The notes under the pieces: generated by a model
The model's database searches: none
Told to the model about the DNA's origin: nothing
The model's input: only the letters and a program-made list of their open reading frames with translations
Made by a program: the position numbers and the translations under genes
Assembly (NCBI GenBank): GCA_025353765.1
Contig: JANXOD010000044.1
Coordinates: 87,979-151,978 of the forward strand
Reading direction: 5' to 3'
DNA length: 64,000 nt
From: Sphingobacteriales bacterium
GTDB taxonomy: Bacteria; Bacteroidota; Bacteroidia; Sphingobacteriales; Sphingobacteriaceae
Part shown: piece after piece, positions 46,403-55,665 of the stretch
Position numbering within the stretch: the first letter of the stretch is position 1
Layout: every line of letters starts with the position of its first letter

Positions 46403-46494
46403 TGTTGTAAGTTATAAGTTGTGGGTTGTAAGTTTGATATTATTATAATGTAAGAATTCTACTTGATACCTGATACTAAATACTTGATACTAAA
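46403..46494. repeat. Intergenic repeat element copy B (between DUF721 gene and recF)
   Basis: Contains GTTGTAAGTTATAAGTTG (46405-46422) and ACTTGATACCTGATACTAAA plus TACTTGATAC (46461-46490). Its modules resemble those at 36039-36138, with the TTGATAC module in the same orientation as that copy's second module. Confidence 0.6.
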
Positions 46495-47590
46495 CCCTAA
46501 CCACTCCCTTATCCACATCAAAAATCTCTACGGGAACACCTATTTCCTCAAATATTGTTTCAATTCGCTTACGACTGGTATCTGTAATAAAAATCTGTCC
46601 AAAATCTTTGTCCGAAACCATTTTCATTAATTTGGTTGTGCGATGATTATCCAGTTTATCAAAGATATCATCAAGTAAAAGCAGGGGTTTAAAACCTTTT
46701 TGCTGATTCAGAAAAGCATATTGAGATAATTTTAAGGCAATTAAAAATGATTTTTGCTGTCCTTGCGATCCGAATTTTTTAAGTGGCATGCCTTGTATGG
46801 TAAATATCAAATCATCTTTATGAATGCCGGTTGTGGTACGCTCTAAAATACGGTCACGTTCTAAATATCGCGTAAGCAAGCTAGAAAACTCATCCTGCAA
46901 TAAAGGCGAATCATAAACCAGTTCTACCTGTTCTGCCCCATCACTTAAATACTGATAATGTGTGTTAAATATCCCCATAAAAGCCTGCATAAAGGCTTTT
47001 CGTTTTTCAAATATGAGTTTACCAGATGTGATTAATTGTTCATCAAAAATCTCCATTAAAGCCGGGTCATATTTGCCTGATAAAGCTACCTGGCGAAGCA
47101 AAGCATTGCGATTTAATAGGCTTCGGTTATAGCTAATCAGTTCGTCGAGATATAAATTATCTGTTTGGGAAATTACATTATCAACAAATCTTCTGCGCTC
47201 TTCACTCCCATCTGTAATAATGCTGTTGTCATTAGGAGATATCATGACCAGGGGAAACAAACCTATATGATCTGCCAGGCGCTGGTATTCCTTTTTATTA
47301 CGTTTAAATTGCTTTTTCTGAGTACGCTTTAATCCGCAAGAGATTGTTTCATTTTTTTTGTCTTTTTCAAAAACCCCTTGTACCATAAAAAAATCTCCAC
47401 CATGCCGTATTTGTTGGCCATCGATAGGATTAAAGTAACTTTTACACAACGAAAGGTAGTGAATAGCATCAAGCAGATTTGTTTTCCCTGCGCCATTATT
47501 TCCGGTAAATGCATTTACCGTTTGAGAAAAATTTAATTCTGCCTCGGGATAATTTTTAAAATTGATTACAGATAACTTTTGAAGCCACAT
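46490..47590 (-). CDS. recF: DNA replication and repair protein RecF
   Basis: The 366-residue protein has an N-terminal ATPase P-loop GNNGAGKTN (30-38), an SMC-like layout, and a C-terminal Walker B region with LLLDDIFDKLD. RecF loads RecA at gapped DNA via RecOR. The Bacteroidota start MWLQKLSVINFKNYPEAEL is conserved. It is divergent from the TPR protein gene with a 129-nt gap. Confidence 0.97.
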   Translation of the reverse strand: MWLQKLSVINFKNYPEAELNFSQTVNAFTGNNGAGKTNLLDAIHYLSLCKSYFNPIDGQQIRHGGDFFMVQGVFEKDKKNETISCGLKRTQKKQFKRNKKEYQRLADHIGLFPLVMISPNDNSIITDGSEERRRFVDNVISQTDNLYLDELISYNRSLLNRNALLRQVALSGKYDPALMEIFDEQLITSGKLIFEKRKAFMQAFMGIFNTHYQYLSDGAEQVELVYDSPLLQDEFSSLLTRYLERDRILERTTTGIHKDDLIFTIQGMPLKKFGSQGQQKSFLIALKLSQYAFLNQQKGFKPLLLLDDIFDKLDNHRTTKLMKMVSDKDFGQIFITDTSRKRIETIFEEIGVPVEIFDVDKGVVRV

Positions 47591-47666
47591 AATAAGATTT
47601 CAAATTTACTCTTTTCGACGCCGTTTAGCTATTCCAACAAAAAAAATCAATGAGTTAAATTTAAAG

Positions 47667-47696
47667 TTGATACTTAGGACTAAAAATGTATTTTTG
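47667..47696 (+). promoter_or_regulatory. Bacteroidota-type promoter for the TPR protein gene
   Basis: TTG (47667-47669) and TATTTTTG (47689-47696) lie about 18-19 nt apart, giving a start near 47701 and a short leader before the ATG at 47720. Confidence 0.5.
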
Positions 47697-47719
47697 CATT
47701 CTCCAATTTTTTAATACAA

Positions 47720-48400
47720 ATGTCAAAAGATCAAAAAGATAAAGTAACAGAACCAAGCAACCCGTTTGGCAATACTAGCAAATTTGTACAAGAAAACACA
47801 AAAAGCTTGGCGGTAATAGGTTGTGCCATTATAGCGCTTGTATTATTATATTTCGGATATCAGAAATTTTACCTTGCGCCAAGGGCAGAAAAAGCCGCTA
47901 ACGAAATGTTTAAAGCTGAAGAATATGCAGCGAGTGATTCATTAGCCGATAAAGCAATAAAAGGAGATGGTTCATATCCTGGATTTGAAAAAATTGCTGA
48001 GGAATATTCAAATACAAAGTCAGCTAACATTGCAAATGCCTATTTAGGCGGGTTATATTTAAAGAAGGGTGAGTTTCAAAAAGCGGTAGATGCTTTGGGC
48101 AAATATAGCAATACCGGCAGTCCTGTTATTGATCCTTTAGTTTTAGGGATGCTTGGAGATGCTTATAGTGAATTAAAAGATTACAATAAAGCGATTACCT
48201 ACTATAAAAAAGCTGCAGATAAAAATCAGAATTCATTTACAACGCCCATATATCTTAAAAAATTAGCTTTGGTTTATGAAGAGCAGAAAGATTATAAATC
48301 TGCAGTAGAAGCATATAAAAAAATTAAAACTGATTATTCGGATAGCCAAGAAGCTTCGGTAATTGACACCTACATTGCACGTGCAGAAGCACGATTATAA
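47720..48400 (+). CDS. Membrane-anchored TPR protein (YfgM/BamD-like)
   Basis: The 226-residue protein has a short cytoplasmic N-terminus and one transmembrane helix (LAVIGCAIIALVLLYFGY, 29-47). A periplasmic domain with tetratricopeptide-like repeats follows (AIKGDGSYPGFEKIAEEY, LGGLYLKKGEFQKAVDALG, AYSELKDYNKAITYYKKA). Proteins of this shape act as adaptors for envelope protein assembly. It lies 76 nt upstream of ribH. Confidence 0.85.
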   Translation: MSKDQKDKVTEPSNPFGNTSKFVQENTKSLAVIGCAIIALVLLYFGYQKFYLAPRAEKAANEMFKAEEYAASDSLADKAIKGDGSYPGFEKIAEEYSNTKSANIANAYLGGLYLKKGEFQKAVDALGKYSNTGSPVIDPLVLGMLGDAYSELKDYNKAITYYKKAADKNQNSFTTPIYLKKLALVYEEQKDYKSAVEAYKKIKTDYSDSQEASVIDTYIARAEARL

Positions 48401-48407
48401 TTTACAA

Positions 48408-48421
48408 AACGTTATAACGTT
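48408..48421. repeat. 14-bp perfect palindrome before ribH
   Basis: AACGTTATAACGTT is its own reverse complement. It is flanked by TTTACAAA sequences on both sides and lies between the TPR protein gene and ribH, so it could be an operator site. Confidence 0.45.
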
Positions 48422-48464
48422 ATAGTTTACAAATGGTTGTTGGTAAAAATCAGCAGCCATTTAT

Positions 48465-48472
48465 TATTTTTG
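48465..48472 (+). promoter_or_regulatory. TAnnTTTG-like box immediately before the ribH start codon
   Basis: TATTTTTG ends 5 nt before the ribH ATG. If functional, transcription would begin at or next to the start codon. The -33 part is weak. Confidence 0.35.
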
Positions 48473-48476
48473 AGCA

Positions 48477-48971
48477 ATGGCAACACAACTTAAAAGTTTA
48501 TCAGATTTTTCACATATCGAAATACCTTCTGCACAACCTTTCCGTTTTGGAATTGTTGTAGCTCAATGGAACTCTCAAATTACAGAGGCTTTATATAAAG
48601 GTGCCCATGAAATACTTCTTAAAAATGGCGCATTACAAGAAAATATACTGACCATACAAGTTCCCGGTAGTTTTGAGTTAACCTCAGGAGCAGATTTATT
48701 ACTTAGTTTTAAGCAAGTTAATACAGTAATTTGTCTTGGTTGTGTTATTCAAGGCGAAACACCACATTTTGATTTCATTTGCAATGCAGTAGCCAATGGA
48801 ATATCAAATGTTTCGATTAAACATAACAAACCTATAGTATTTGGCGTATTAACTACAGATGACTTACAACAAGCTATAGACAGAGCTGGAGGTAAACATG
48901 GAAATAAAGGTGAAGAAGCTGCGGTTACTGCTATACAAATGGCACAACTCCAGCATTGTTTGGCTGTTTAA
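48477..48971 (+). CDS. ribH: 6,7-dimethyl-8-ribityllumazine synthase
   Basis: The 164-residue protein shows WNSQIT (31-36), PGSFE (63-67) and GCVIQGETPHFD (88-99), with the catalytic His97. It makes the riboflavin precursor from the 5-amino-ribitylamino-uracil and dihydroxybutanone phosphate substrates. Other riboflavin genes are not in the window. The length is normal, and the start is the first ATG. Confidence 0.97.
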   Translation: MATQLKSLSDFSHIEIPSAQPFRFGIVVAQWNSQITEALYKGAHEILLKNGALQENILTIQVPGSFELTSGADLLLSFKQVNTVICLGCVIQGETPHFDFICNAVANGISNVSIKHNKPIVFGVLTTDDLQQAIDRAGGKHGNKGEEAAVTAIQMAQLQHCLAV

Positions 48972-49030
48972 TCCATTAACTATTTCATTTTCATTAAAAA
49001 AATCATATTTTTATAAAAATCAATCTCAAT

Positions 49031-49150
49031 ATGAAGCGCTTAGCAATAGCTATTTTAGCATTATTTTTAACTGTAACAGTACTAGAGTCTTGCTCATCAA
49101 CCAAACTCTGTCCGGCGTATAGTTCAAATCCAAAATCAAGAAGAGGATAG
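49031..49150 (+). CDS. Very small lipoprotein
   Basis: A 39-codon frame reads MKRLAIAILALFLTVTVLES, then CSSTKLCPAYSSNPKSRRG. It is a basic start, a hydrophobic core, a lipobox-like LESC with Cys21, and a short tail containing the CPAY motif I recall from small Bacteroidota lipoproteins. The acidic residue before Ser in the lipobox is unusual. It sits between ribH and ytxJ. Function unknown; it is too short for most gene finders. Confidence 0.7.
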   Translation: MKRLAIAILALFLTVTVLESCSSTKLCPAYSSNPKSRRG

Positions 49151-49271
49151 GCAAATTTCTTCATTGAAAACCATTAGTTATTCACTTTGTTACTTCTTTC
49201 AGAGTTCCAGATCATAATAGCTGTTTTTCAGCCGGAATTTGTTATCATCCTAAATAATAAAAGTTTTAACT

Positions 49272-49604
49272 ATGATGAATTGGATTTTACTAACTGATCA
49301 ACAACAGTTGCAGGATATAAAAACATCAGCTGGTTCTAGTGTTATTTTTAAACACAGTACACGTTGCTCTATCAGTATGATGGTTAAAAAGAAATTTGAA
49401 TTGGATTGGGATGCTATCCCTAAAAATACGCCTTTATATTTTCTTGATCTGCTTAACTATCGTGATATTTCTAATGCTATTGCGGATGTATTTCATGTGC
49501 ACCATCAATCACCGCAAGTTCTTTTAATAAAAAATGGGGAATGCATATCTGAATCTTCACATGGAGAAATATCTGCAGAGGAAATAGCTGAGCAGATTAC
49601 TTAG
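49272..49604 (+). CDS. ytxJ: Bacillithiol-system redox protein YtxJ
   Basis: The 110-residue thioredoxin-like protein has KHSTRCSIS with Cys32 and the later VHHQSPQVLLIKNGE, matching YtxJ. The family is thought to remove bacillithiol from bacillithiolated proteins (monothiol bacilliredoxin-like). Its presence suggests the cell uses bacillithiol. The gene is separated from the OsmC gene by 5 nt in a convergent arrangement. Confidence 0.9.
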   Translation: MMNWILLTDQQQLQDIKTSAGSSVIFKHSTRCSISMMVKKKFELDWDAIPKNTPLYFLDLLNYRDISNAIADVFHVHHQSPQVLLIKNGECISESSHGEISAEEIAEQIT

Positions 49605-49609
49605 GCAGA

Positions 49610-50020
49610 TTAATTTTTAAAATTAAACACCAAACTTTCAACTAAATCCGGATGCAAACTTTTTGAAACCGGACAGGTATGAGCCGCTCTTTCTAAAATA
49701 GTTTTCTGTTTATCCGAATAATCACCAGAAGGGAAATTAAACGTGATTTGAATTTCCCCAACTCTTCGCGGATCAGCTGCCATTATTTTTGTGATAGAGC
49801 AGGTAGTCCCGTCTATATTAATACCCTGTTCTCGTGCAGCAATACCCATTATAGTAAGCATACAACTCCCTAATGCTGCCGATAGCAAATCAGTAGGTGA
49901 AAAGGCTTCACCTTTTCCCTTGTTATCAAGCGGTGCGTCAGTAATTATTTTATTTCCCGATTGAACATGAGTTGCTTCCGTCCTTAAATCGCCCAGATAC
50001 GTAGTCTCTATAGTTGCCAT
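49610..50020 (-). CDS. OsmC-family peroxiredoxin-like protein
   Basis: The 136-residue protein has the two conserved cysteines of the OsmC/Ohr fold: Cys53 in LGSCMLT and Cys116 in AHTCPVSK. It should reduce organic hydroperoxides. The start is ATG at 50020. It lies 26 nt downstream of the YebC gene on the same strand. Confidence 0.93.
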   Translation of the reverse strand: MATIETTYLGDLRTEATHVQSGNKIITDAPLDNKGKGEAFSPTDLLSAALGSCMLTIMGIAAREQGINIDGTTCSITKIMAADPRRVGEIQITFNFPSGDYSDKQKTILERAAHTCPVSKSLHPDLVESLVFNFKN

Positions 50021-50046
50021 GTCTGCTAATATTGTAAAATGTACAT

Positions 50047-50790
50047 CTAAATAGAACTTAAACCAATATCTATCATATTGTGATAAACGGCCTGCACATC
50101 ATCGTCATCTTCCAATTTATCTACCAGCTTTAATACATCTGCAGCCTGTTCTTCAGTTACTTCGGTTGTAGAAAGAGACACCCGTTCTAGCTTGGCGCTT
50201 ATTACGGGGATATTTTTTTCTTCTAATGCTTTCTGCATTTTACCAAAATCTTCGAATGAAGTATGAATTACACCCACATCTTTCCCTTCGGCATCTTCTT
50301 CAACATAAAGATCTTCTAAACCTGCATCAATTAATTCAAATTCCAGTTCATCCAAATCCATTTCTCCCGGATCGAATCTAAATACGGATTTGCGGGTAAA
50401 AATAAAATCTAAGGAGCCTGTTTTCCCTAAAGTGCCGCCGCATTTTGTAAAATAACTGCGAATATTAGCAACTGTTCTGTTGGTATTATCAGTAGCTGTT
50501 TCAATTAAAATAGCAATGCCGTGTTGCGCATAACCTTCGTAAACAATTTCTTCATAATTACTTTCATCTTTGTTAGATGCTCGTTTAATAGCTGCTTCAA
50601 CAGTATGTTTAGGCATATTTACAGCCTTCGCATTTTGCATAGCTGTACGCAAACGTGAATTAGCATCCGGATTTGAACCACCGGATTTTACAGCCATTAC
50701 AATCTCTTTACCTAAACGGGTAAATTGAACTGCCATTTTAGCCCATCTCTTAAATTTTCTTTCTTTACGGAATTCAAATGCTCTTCCCAT
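50047..50790 (-). CDS. YebC/PmpR-family transcription and translation factor
   Basis: The 247-residue protein begins MGRAFEFRKERKFKRWAKMAVQFTRLG and shows the family's three domains with the LRTAMQNAKAVNMPKHTVEAA and CGGTLGKTGSL segments. YebC proteins have been described as transcription regulators, and more recently as helping translation of proline stretches; which applies here is not visible. It precedes the OsmC gene on the same strand. Confidence 0.95.
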   Translation of the reverse strand: MGRAFEFRKERKFKRWAKMAVQFTRLGKEIVMAVKSGGSNPDANSRLRTAMQNAKAVNMPKHTVEAAIKRASNKDESNYEEIVYEGYAQHGIAILIETATDNTNRTVANIRSYFTKCGGTLGKTGSLDFIFTRKSVFRFDPGEMDLDELEFELIDAGLEDLYVEEDAEGKDVGVIHTSFEDFGKMQKALEEKNIPVISAKLERVSLSTTEVTEEQAADVLKLVDKLEDDDDVQAVYHNMIDIGLSSI

Positions 50791-50901
50791 ATCTTAAGTT
50801 TTGAGTGTTAGTAGAATAATCCATTATCTCAGATTTATTTATTTTTAATCTTATAACCCTACAGTTCTATTTATTTAAAAGAAATACAGCATCGTTTGGT
50901 A

Positions 50902-51846
50902 TTACTTTTTCAAATTATTAAGCATATCCTCAGTCATTCGGGCCAGATCAAATTGAGGCTTCCAGTTCCAGTCTTTTTGGGCATAATTATCATCTATTGA
51001 TGCCGGCCAGCTACTTGCTATTGCTTGCCGAGGATCATAAGGAGTATAGCTCAATTTAAAATCGGGGATATGATTTTTAATTTCTGCTGCTAAGGTTTCG
51101 GGGGTAAAGCTCATACCTGTAAAATTATAGCTAGAACGAATCGAAATCTGTTCGGCAGGCGCATCCATTAGTTCAATAGTTCCGCGTATAGCATCGTCCA
51201 TATACATCATGGGCAACTCAGTTTCTCCCGACAGAAAGGATTGATAGCTTCCTTTTTTTAATGCATCATGATAAATATGAATAGCATAATCGGTAGTTCC
51301 GCCTCCTGGAGCAGCTTTCCAGCTTATTAATCCCGGATAACGGATACTGCGCACATCTAAGCCATACTTTTGAAAATAATATTCACACCAGCGTTCTCCG
51401 GCCAATTTACTGATTCCATAAACCGTATTAGGATCCATCACACAATACTGTGGCGTGTGATTTTTGGGAGAATGAGGGCCAAATACAGCTATTGAACTTG
51501 GCCAGTAAACTTTATGAGTTTTATATTCAAGTGAAAGATCCAGAACATTAAGTAGTCCGTTCATATTCAAATCCCAGGCGAGTTTTGGATTTTGCTCACC
51601 TGTGGCAGAAAGTAATGCAGCCAGCAAATAAACTTGTGTGGGCTTATATTTTTGGAATATATTTTTGAGTACGTCTTTTTCAAGAACATTAACAAACTCA
51701 AACGGAGCAGCATTTTTTATATCATAATCCGGCCGGCGGATATCACATGCAATTACATGACTATCATCATAAATTATACGCAATTTGCTTACTAATTCTG
51801 TCCCAATCTGCCCATTAGAGCCAATCACCAAAATTGTTTCCTGCAT
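50902..51846 (-). CDS. tdh: L-threonine 3-dehydrogenase (SDR epimerase-like type)
   Basis: The extended SDR fold has the NAD motif IGSNGQIG (8-15), active-site Y143-G-I-S-K147, and the PGGGTTDYA (180-188) signature typical of the short-chain-type threonine dehydrogenases. The length of 314 residues fits. It oxidises threonine to 2-amino-3-ketobutyrate with NAD. It is unlike the zinc-dependent Tdh. It lies in its own minus-strand unit. Confidence 0.88.
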   Translation of the reverse strand: MQETILVIGSNGQIGTELVSKLRIIYDDSHVIACDIRRPDYDIKNAAPFEFVNVLEKDVLKNIFQKYKPTQVYLLAALLSATGEQNPKLAWDLNMNGLLNVLDLSLEYKTHKVYWPSSIAVFGPHSPKNHTPQYCVMDPNTVYGISKLAGERWCEYYFQKYGLDVRSIRYPGLISWKAAPGGGTTDYAIHIYHDALKKGSYQSFLSGETELPMMYMDDAIRGTIELMDAPAEQISIRSSYNFTGMSFTPETLAAEIKNHIPDFKLSYTPYDPRQAIASSWPASIDDNYAQKDWNWKPQFDLARMTEDMLNNLKK

Positions 51847-51918
51847 TTGTTATTGGTTTTGGGCAAAGGTAAAAAAGATGTTCAGATTTATATGGAACGA
51901 ATGTATGATCTCATCTTA

Positions 51919-54540
51919 CTAATTCAATTTTGAAGCCAGAACACAGGCTTTTTTGAATTTTTTCAAGTTCCCATCTAAATCAAAAAAATCAGCATAAATA
52001 ATGTATATACCTGTTGTGGCACGCTCACTAAATTCATTTAATCCATCCCAGTTAAAAGCTCCATCGGTAGTTACTGTGGTACTTTTTACAAGTTTACGAA
52101 TAAGTACTCCCTGATCGTTGTATACAGTTACATTAGCTATTAGTCCGGGTTTATCAAAATGATAGTTTATCTGTAATTCATCTTCAAATCCATCATTATC
52201 AGGCGAAAATGTTTTAGAAGATAAGAAGAATTGTTCTTCGGATGTGATATCGTCTATATACTGTGAATTTTTATACCCCGGTGTTGCAAATCCAACTGAA
52301 GCAGCAGCTGATCTAAAATTTCCGGGATCATTCGTAGGCCGTTTAAAACTTGAACGCTCAAGCGATACTCCTTGAGGATCTTTAAGCAATTGGAAATGCA
52401 TTTTTGAAGTATAATTGAATTGATCTATCAATAAACTATCTCCTCTTACTAATACAACTGTTCCTGAAGCATCACTAAAAGAGGGCATGGACGCTAATTT
52501 TAAAAAAGCGTTTGGGTTTTCAGTTTGATATTCCTGCTTAATATTATCCGGGCTGGTAGTTAAAACTCTATACTCTGTCGGTTTTATCAATGATTGAACT
52601 GAAGTAATCACTTTTACACCACTTAGTGTATCTTTTGCAATAGTGGCTATTCTTAGATCTTTAAGATCAAGTATATTAGCAGAGTTATTATATACTTCTA
52701 CAAAGTCTACACCATTAGGACGAGGATTAAATAATACTTCATTAATTAAAAGATCGCCTTTTGTAATTTTATTGGGGAATATAAAATCAGCGGTATTAGA
52801 ACCATCTGCAATAAGAGTCCCGGCACAATCTGTTACATTATTTACTGTAAGTGTATAGGTATTATTGCCCCGGGCAAGTGGTGGTGCAAATTTTAGAGTA
52901 TCCTGATCGAAATTGGGTGAAACAGGCAAAGCAGCAATAGGATTTGCTACACCATTATTCAACGTGTAATTTGTAGTTTGAGCCGCCGATAAATTATTTG
53001 TAAAATGATTGAAAGTAACCAATAAGGTTACACTATCAATTACTGAAGCACTTAATACCTTTAATGGGTCTGTAGTAGCATTTATGTTATATACTGAATT
53101 TTGCTTGCCAGGTGTGCCGCCGGAAGGATCAATACTGGCAGTCCAATTTTGAATACCAGAGCAAATAGCAGTAGGATTTATTAATTCCAGCGACCATCCG
53201 CCTTGTTTCTTTACAGCATCTTTATACCAGGTATCCAAATAGTTTACCATATTAATGGTAGTTCCCTGCTCGTTTTTTAAGATCAAATTATCTCCCGAAT
53301 TATTTAATGATGGCCAAGGAGAAAGGCCTATAACTGTACCAAAGCTTTGAAAATTTGCAACATCTGCTACAGCACATAGAATGACATGTTCATTTGCATT
53401 AATAACCTGCTGAGTGAATTTAAATGTGGAAGTCCCATCACTATATATCCAGTTTTTAAGCGGAATGGCAATATTTGTAGTATTCCATAATTCGATAAAT
53501 TCTGAGGTGGGTAAATCAATCTGCGGACTAGGATCAGCAAAAATTTCGTTAATAACTATATCATTGGGGATAGCCAGGTAGGGTTTAACATAATTAAAGT
53601 TGGCAGTAGTATTTGTGACAGTATTGCCGCTTTTGTCTGTTATATTATTTGCAGTAAGAATATAATTAGCCGTATTAAGGCTATTGCTAAAGGTGAGGAG
53701 ATATTTAGATGGATCTGAAGTAGTGGCTACACTTACAGGACTTCCCACGCCATTATCTACGGAATAGTTGGCTATCATTGTAGCCCCTACATTATCAACT
53801 GCCTCATTGAAATCTGCTTCAACAGTTAAGCCGTCAATAGCAGTAGCAGAAAGGAGTTGTGGAGGTGTAGTATCAGGAACATAAACATCAATCTTAAAAT
53901 CATCAAAAAAATGCTTTTGTTGAAATGATGCAGTAGATTGCTGAATATAAATTCCAAAAAAAGAAGAAGTAGTTATAGTTGCATCTGTTACGCTGCCCTT
54001 ATTAAAATAAGATGAGCCAGTACCTGTCATATCGCGTTCAAGTATAAATAAATTGGCAGCAGTTCTGGTAACCTTAATTTTAATAAGATTATTTGTTGAA
54101 CTTGCCACAGAACCGTCTATCCCATCTATTATTTTAATACTATTTGCTTTTGCTCCTGTTCTTTTATATAAGCATATATCATCTTTAGTATCTCCAATTC
54201 GAACAAAGTAGCCATTAATATTTGCGGTTTGTAAATTTGCTTGGTCTGATGTTAAGTATATGTCTACATAATTTGTTGAAGATGTAGCGAATTGTAAATT
54301 GCACCAAAACTCCCAAGTACAGGTGGTTGCAAGTGTGTTGGGTGTACTTAAATAAAAATTGGTATTTAATGCTATAGAATTTGAACGTAGTTGATTAGCT
54401 ACAATGGTAAAATCATTGCTGGCATTACTTCCTGACCAAACGGTACCAGTTGTAAAATCTCCATCAGAGAAATCATCATTTAATTGTGAAAATGCACAAT
54501 TCCAACTCAATAGCAGGAATATCACTAAACTATTTTTCAT
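51919..54540 (-). CDS. Secreted lamin-tail-domain protein with C-terminal sorting-like domain
   Basis: The 873-residue protein has a signal peptide (MKNSLVIFLLLSWNCAFS). An N-terminal beta-sandwich is followed by repeated Ig-like Big/SwmB regions (residues 225-320 and 490-590) and two lamin-tail regions: DIVINEIFADPSP at about 330 and DLLINEVLFNPRPNGVDFVEVYN at about 600. A C-terminal FlgD/T9SS-like domain of about 90 residues starts at FSPDNDGFEDELQ. I infer surface or secreted delivery by the type IX system. It is divergent from asd with a 56-nt gap. Confidence 0.87.
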   Translation of the reverse strand: MKNSLVIFLLLSWNCAFSQLNDDFSDGDFTTGTVWSGSNASNDFTIVANQLRSNSIALNTNFYLSTPNTLATTCTWEFWCNLQFATSSTNYVDIYLTSDQANLQTANINGYFVRIGDTKDDICLYKRTGAKANSIKIIDGIDGSVASSTNNLIKIKVTRTAANLFILERDMTGTGSSYFNKGSVTDATITTSSFFGIYIQQSTASFQQKHFFDDFKIDVYVPDTTPPQLLSATAIDGLTVEADFNEAVDNVGATMIANYSVDNGVGSPVSVATTSDPSKYLLTFSNSLNTANYILTANNITDKSGNTVTNTTANFNYVKPYLAIPNDIVINEIFADPSPQIDLPTSEFIELWNTTNIAIPLKNWIYSDGTSTFKFTQQVINANEHVILCAVADVANFQSFGTVIGLSPWPSLNNSGDNLILKNEQGTTINMVNYLDTWYKDAVKKQGGWSLELINPTAICSGIQNWTASIDPSGGTPGKQNSVYNINATTDPLKVLSASVIDSVTLLVTFNHFTNNLSAAQTTNYTLNNGVANPIAALPVSPNFDQDTLKFAPPLARGNNTYTLTVNNVTDCAGTLIADGSNTADFIFPNKITKGDLLINEVLFNPRPNGVDFVEVYNNSANILDLKDLRIATIAKDTLSGVKVITSVQSLIKPTEYRVLTTSPDNIKQEYQTENPNAFLKLASMPSFSDASGTVVLVRGDSLLIDQFNYTSKMHFQLLKDPQGVSLERSSFKRPTNDPGNFRSAAASVGFATPGYKNSQYIDDITSEEQFFLSSKTFSPDNDGFEDELQINYHFDKPGLIANVTVYNDQGVLIRKLVKSTTVTTDGAFNWDGLNEFSERATTGIYIIYADFFDLDGNLKKFKKACVLASKLN

Positions 54541-54596
54541 ATTTGTCTTAATTTCGCTTCCAAGTTAAAAATTTTATAATAATTAATTTAATATAA

Positions 54597-55586
54597 ATGA
54601 AAATTGCAGTAGTGGGTGCTACCGGCTTAGTAGGTTCGGTCATGTTAAAAGTTCTGGCAGAACGAAATTTCCCTGTTAGTGAGTTAATTCCTGTAGCCTC
54701 AGCAAAGAGTGCCGGAAAAGAGGTTGACTTTAAGGGAAAGAAGTATAAAGTCGTAACTATGCATGATGCTATTGCGATGAAACCAGATTTGGCTTTATTC
54801 TCTGCTGGTGGAAATACTTCTTTACAGGATGCACCACGTTTTGCTGCAATTGGTACAACGGTGATTGATAATTCTTCTGCATGGAGAATGGACCCCAGCA
54901 AAAAGCTGGTAGTTCCGGAAGTGAATGCCCATGTACTGACAGCTCAGGACAAGATCATTGCAAATCCTAATTGTTCAACTATACAAATGGTTGTAGTTTT
55001 AAAGCCGCTTCACGATAAATATAAAATTAAGCGGGTTGTAGTTTCAACCTATCAGTCGGTAACGGGTACAGGCGTTAAAGCTGTAGAGCAGTTAATGAAC
55101 GAACGTAAAGGCATAACAGGACCAATGGCCTACGCTTATCCTATTGATCTGAATGTAATTCCACAGATTGATGTTTTTCAGGATAACGGTTATACCAAAG
55201 AGGAGATGAAAATGATTCTCGAAACAAAAAAAATCATGGGTGATGATTCTATTCGTGTTACAGCGACTACTGTACGTATCCCTGTAATGGGAGGACACTC
55301 AGAAGCTGTCAATATTGAATTTGAAAAGGATTTTGATTTGACGGAAGTTAGAAGTTTACTGGAAGCAGAAGAAGGTATTATTGTGATTGATGATCCCGCA
55401 AATTTAAAATATCCTATGCCTAAAGATGCTCATAATAAAGATGAGGTTTTTGTAGGACGCATCCGTCGCGATGAATCTCAGGAAAATACATTAAACTTAT
55501 GGATTGTTGCCGATAATCTCCGAAAAGGTGCTGCAACTAATGCGATTCAAATTGCAGAGCATTTGATGTTAAAAGGTTTAATTTAA
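54597..55586 (+). CDS. asd: Aspartate-semialdehyde dehydrogenase
   Basis: The 329-residue protein has an NADP motif GATGLVGS (7-14), catalytic Cys126 in NPNCST, and VMGGHSEAVNIEF with the conserved histidine. It makes aspartate semialdehyde for lysine, threonine and methionine synthesis, and for cell-wall diaminopimelate. Start ATG 54597 gives the standard N-terminus. It is probably monocistronic. Confidence 0.97.
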   Translation: MKIAVVGATGLVGSVMLKVLAERNFPVSELIPVASAKSAGKEVDFKGKKYKVVTMHDAIAMKPDLALFSAGGNTSLQDAPRFAAIGTTVIDNSSAWRMDPSKKLVVPEVNAHVLTAQDKIIANPNCSTIQMVVVLKPLHDKYKIKRVVVSTYQSVTGTGVKAVEQLMNERKGITGPMAYAYPIDLNVIPQIDVFQDNGYTKEEMKMILETKKIMGDDSIRVTATTVRIPVMGGHSEAVNIEFEKDFDLTEVRSLLEAEEGIIVIDDPANLKYPMPKDAHNKDEVFVGRIRRDESQENTLNLWIVADNLRKGAATNAIQIAEHLMLKGLI

Positions 55587-55665
55587 TTGAGGAATAATTC
55601 AATGAATTACCCCTACTTGATGATCCCAAATAAAATCTCCATCCAATTTTTTCTATTTTTACAGC

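Noticed and set aside
48898..49122. Plus-strand frame of 74 codons after ribH
   Set aside because: It overlaps the ribH end out of frame and the small lipoprotein frame explains the region better.
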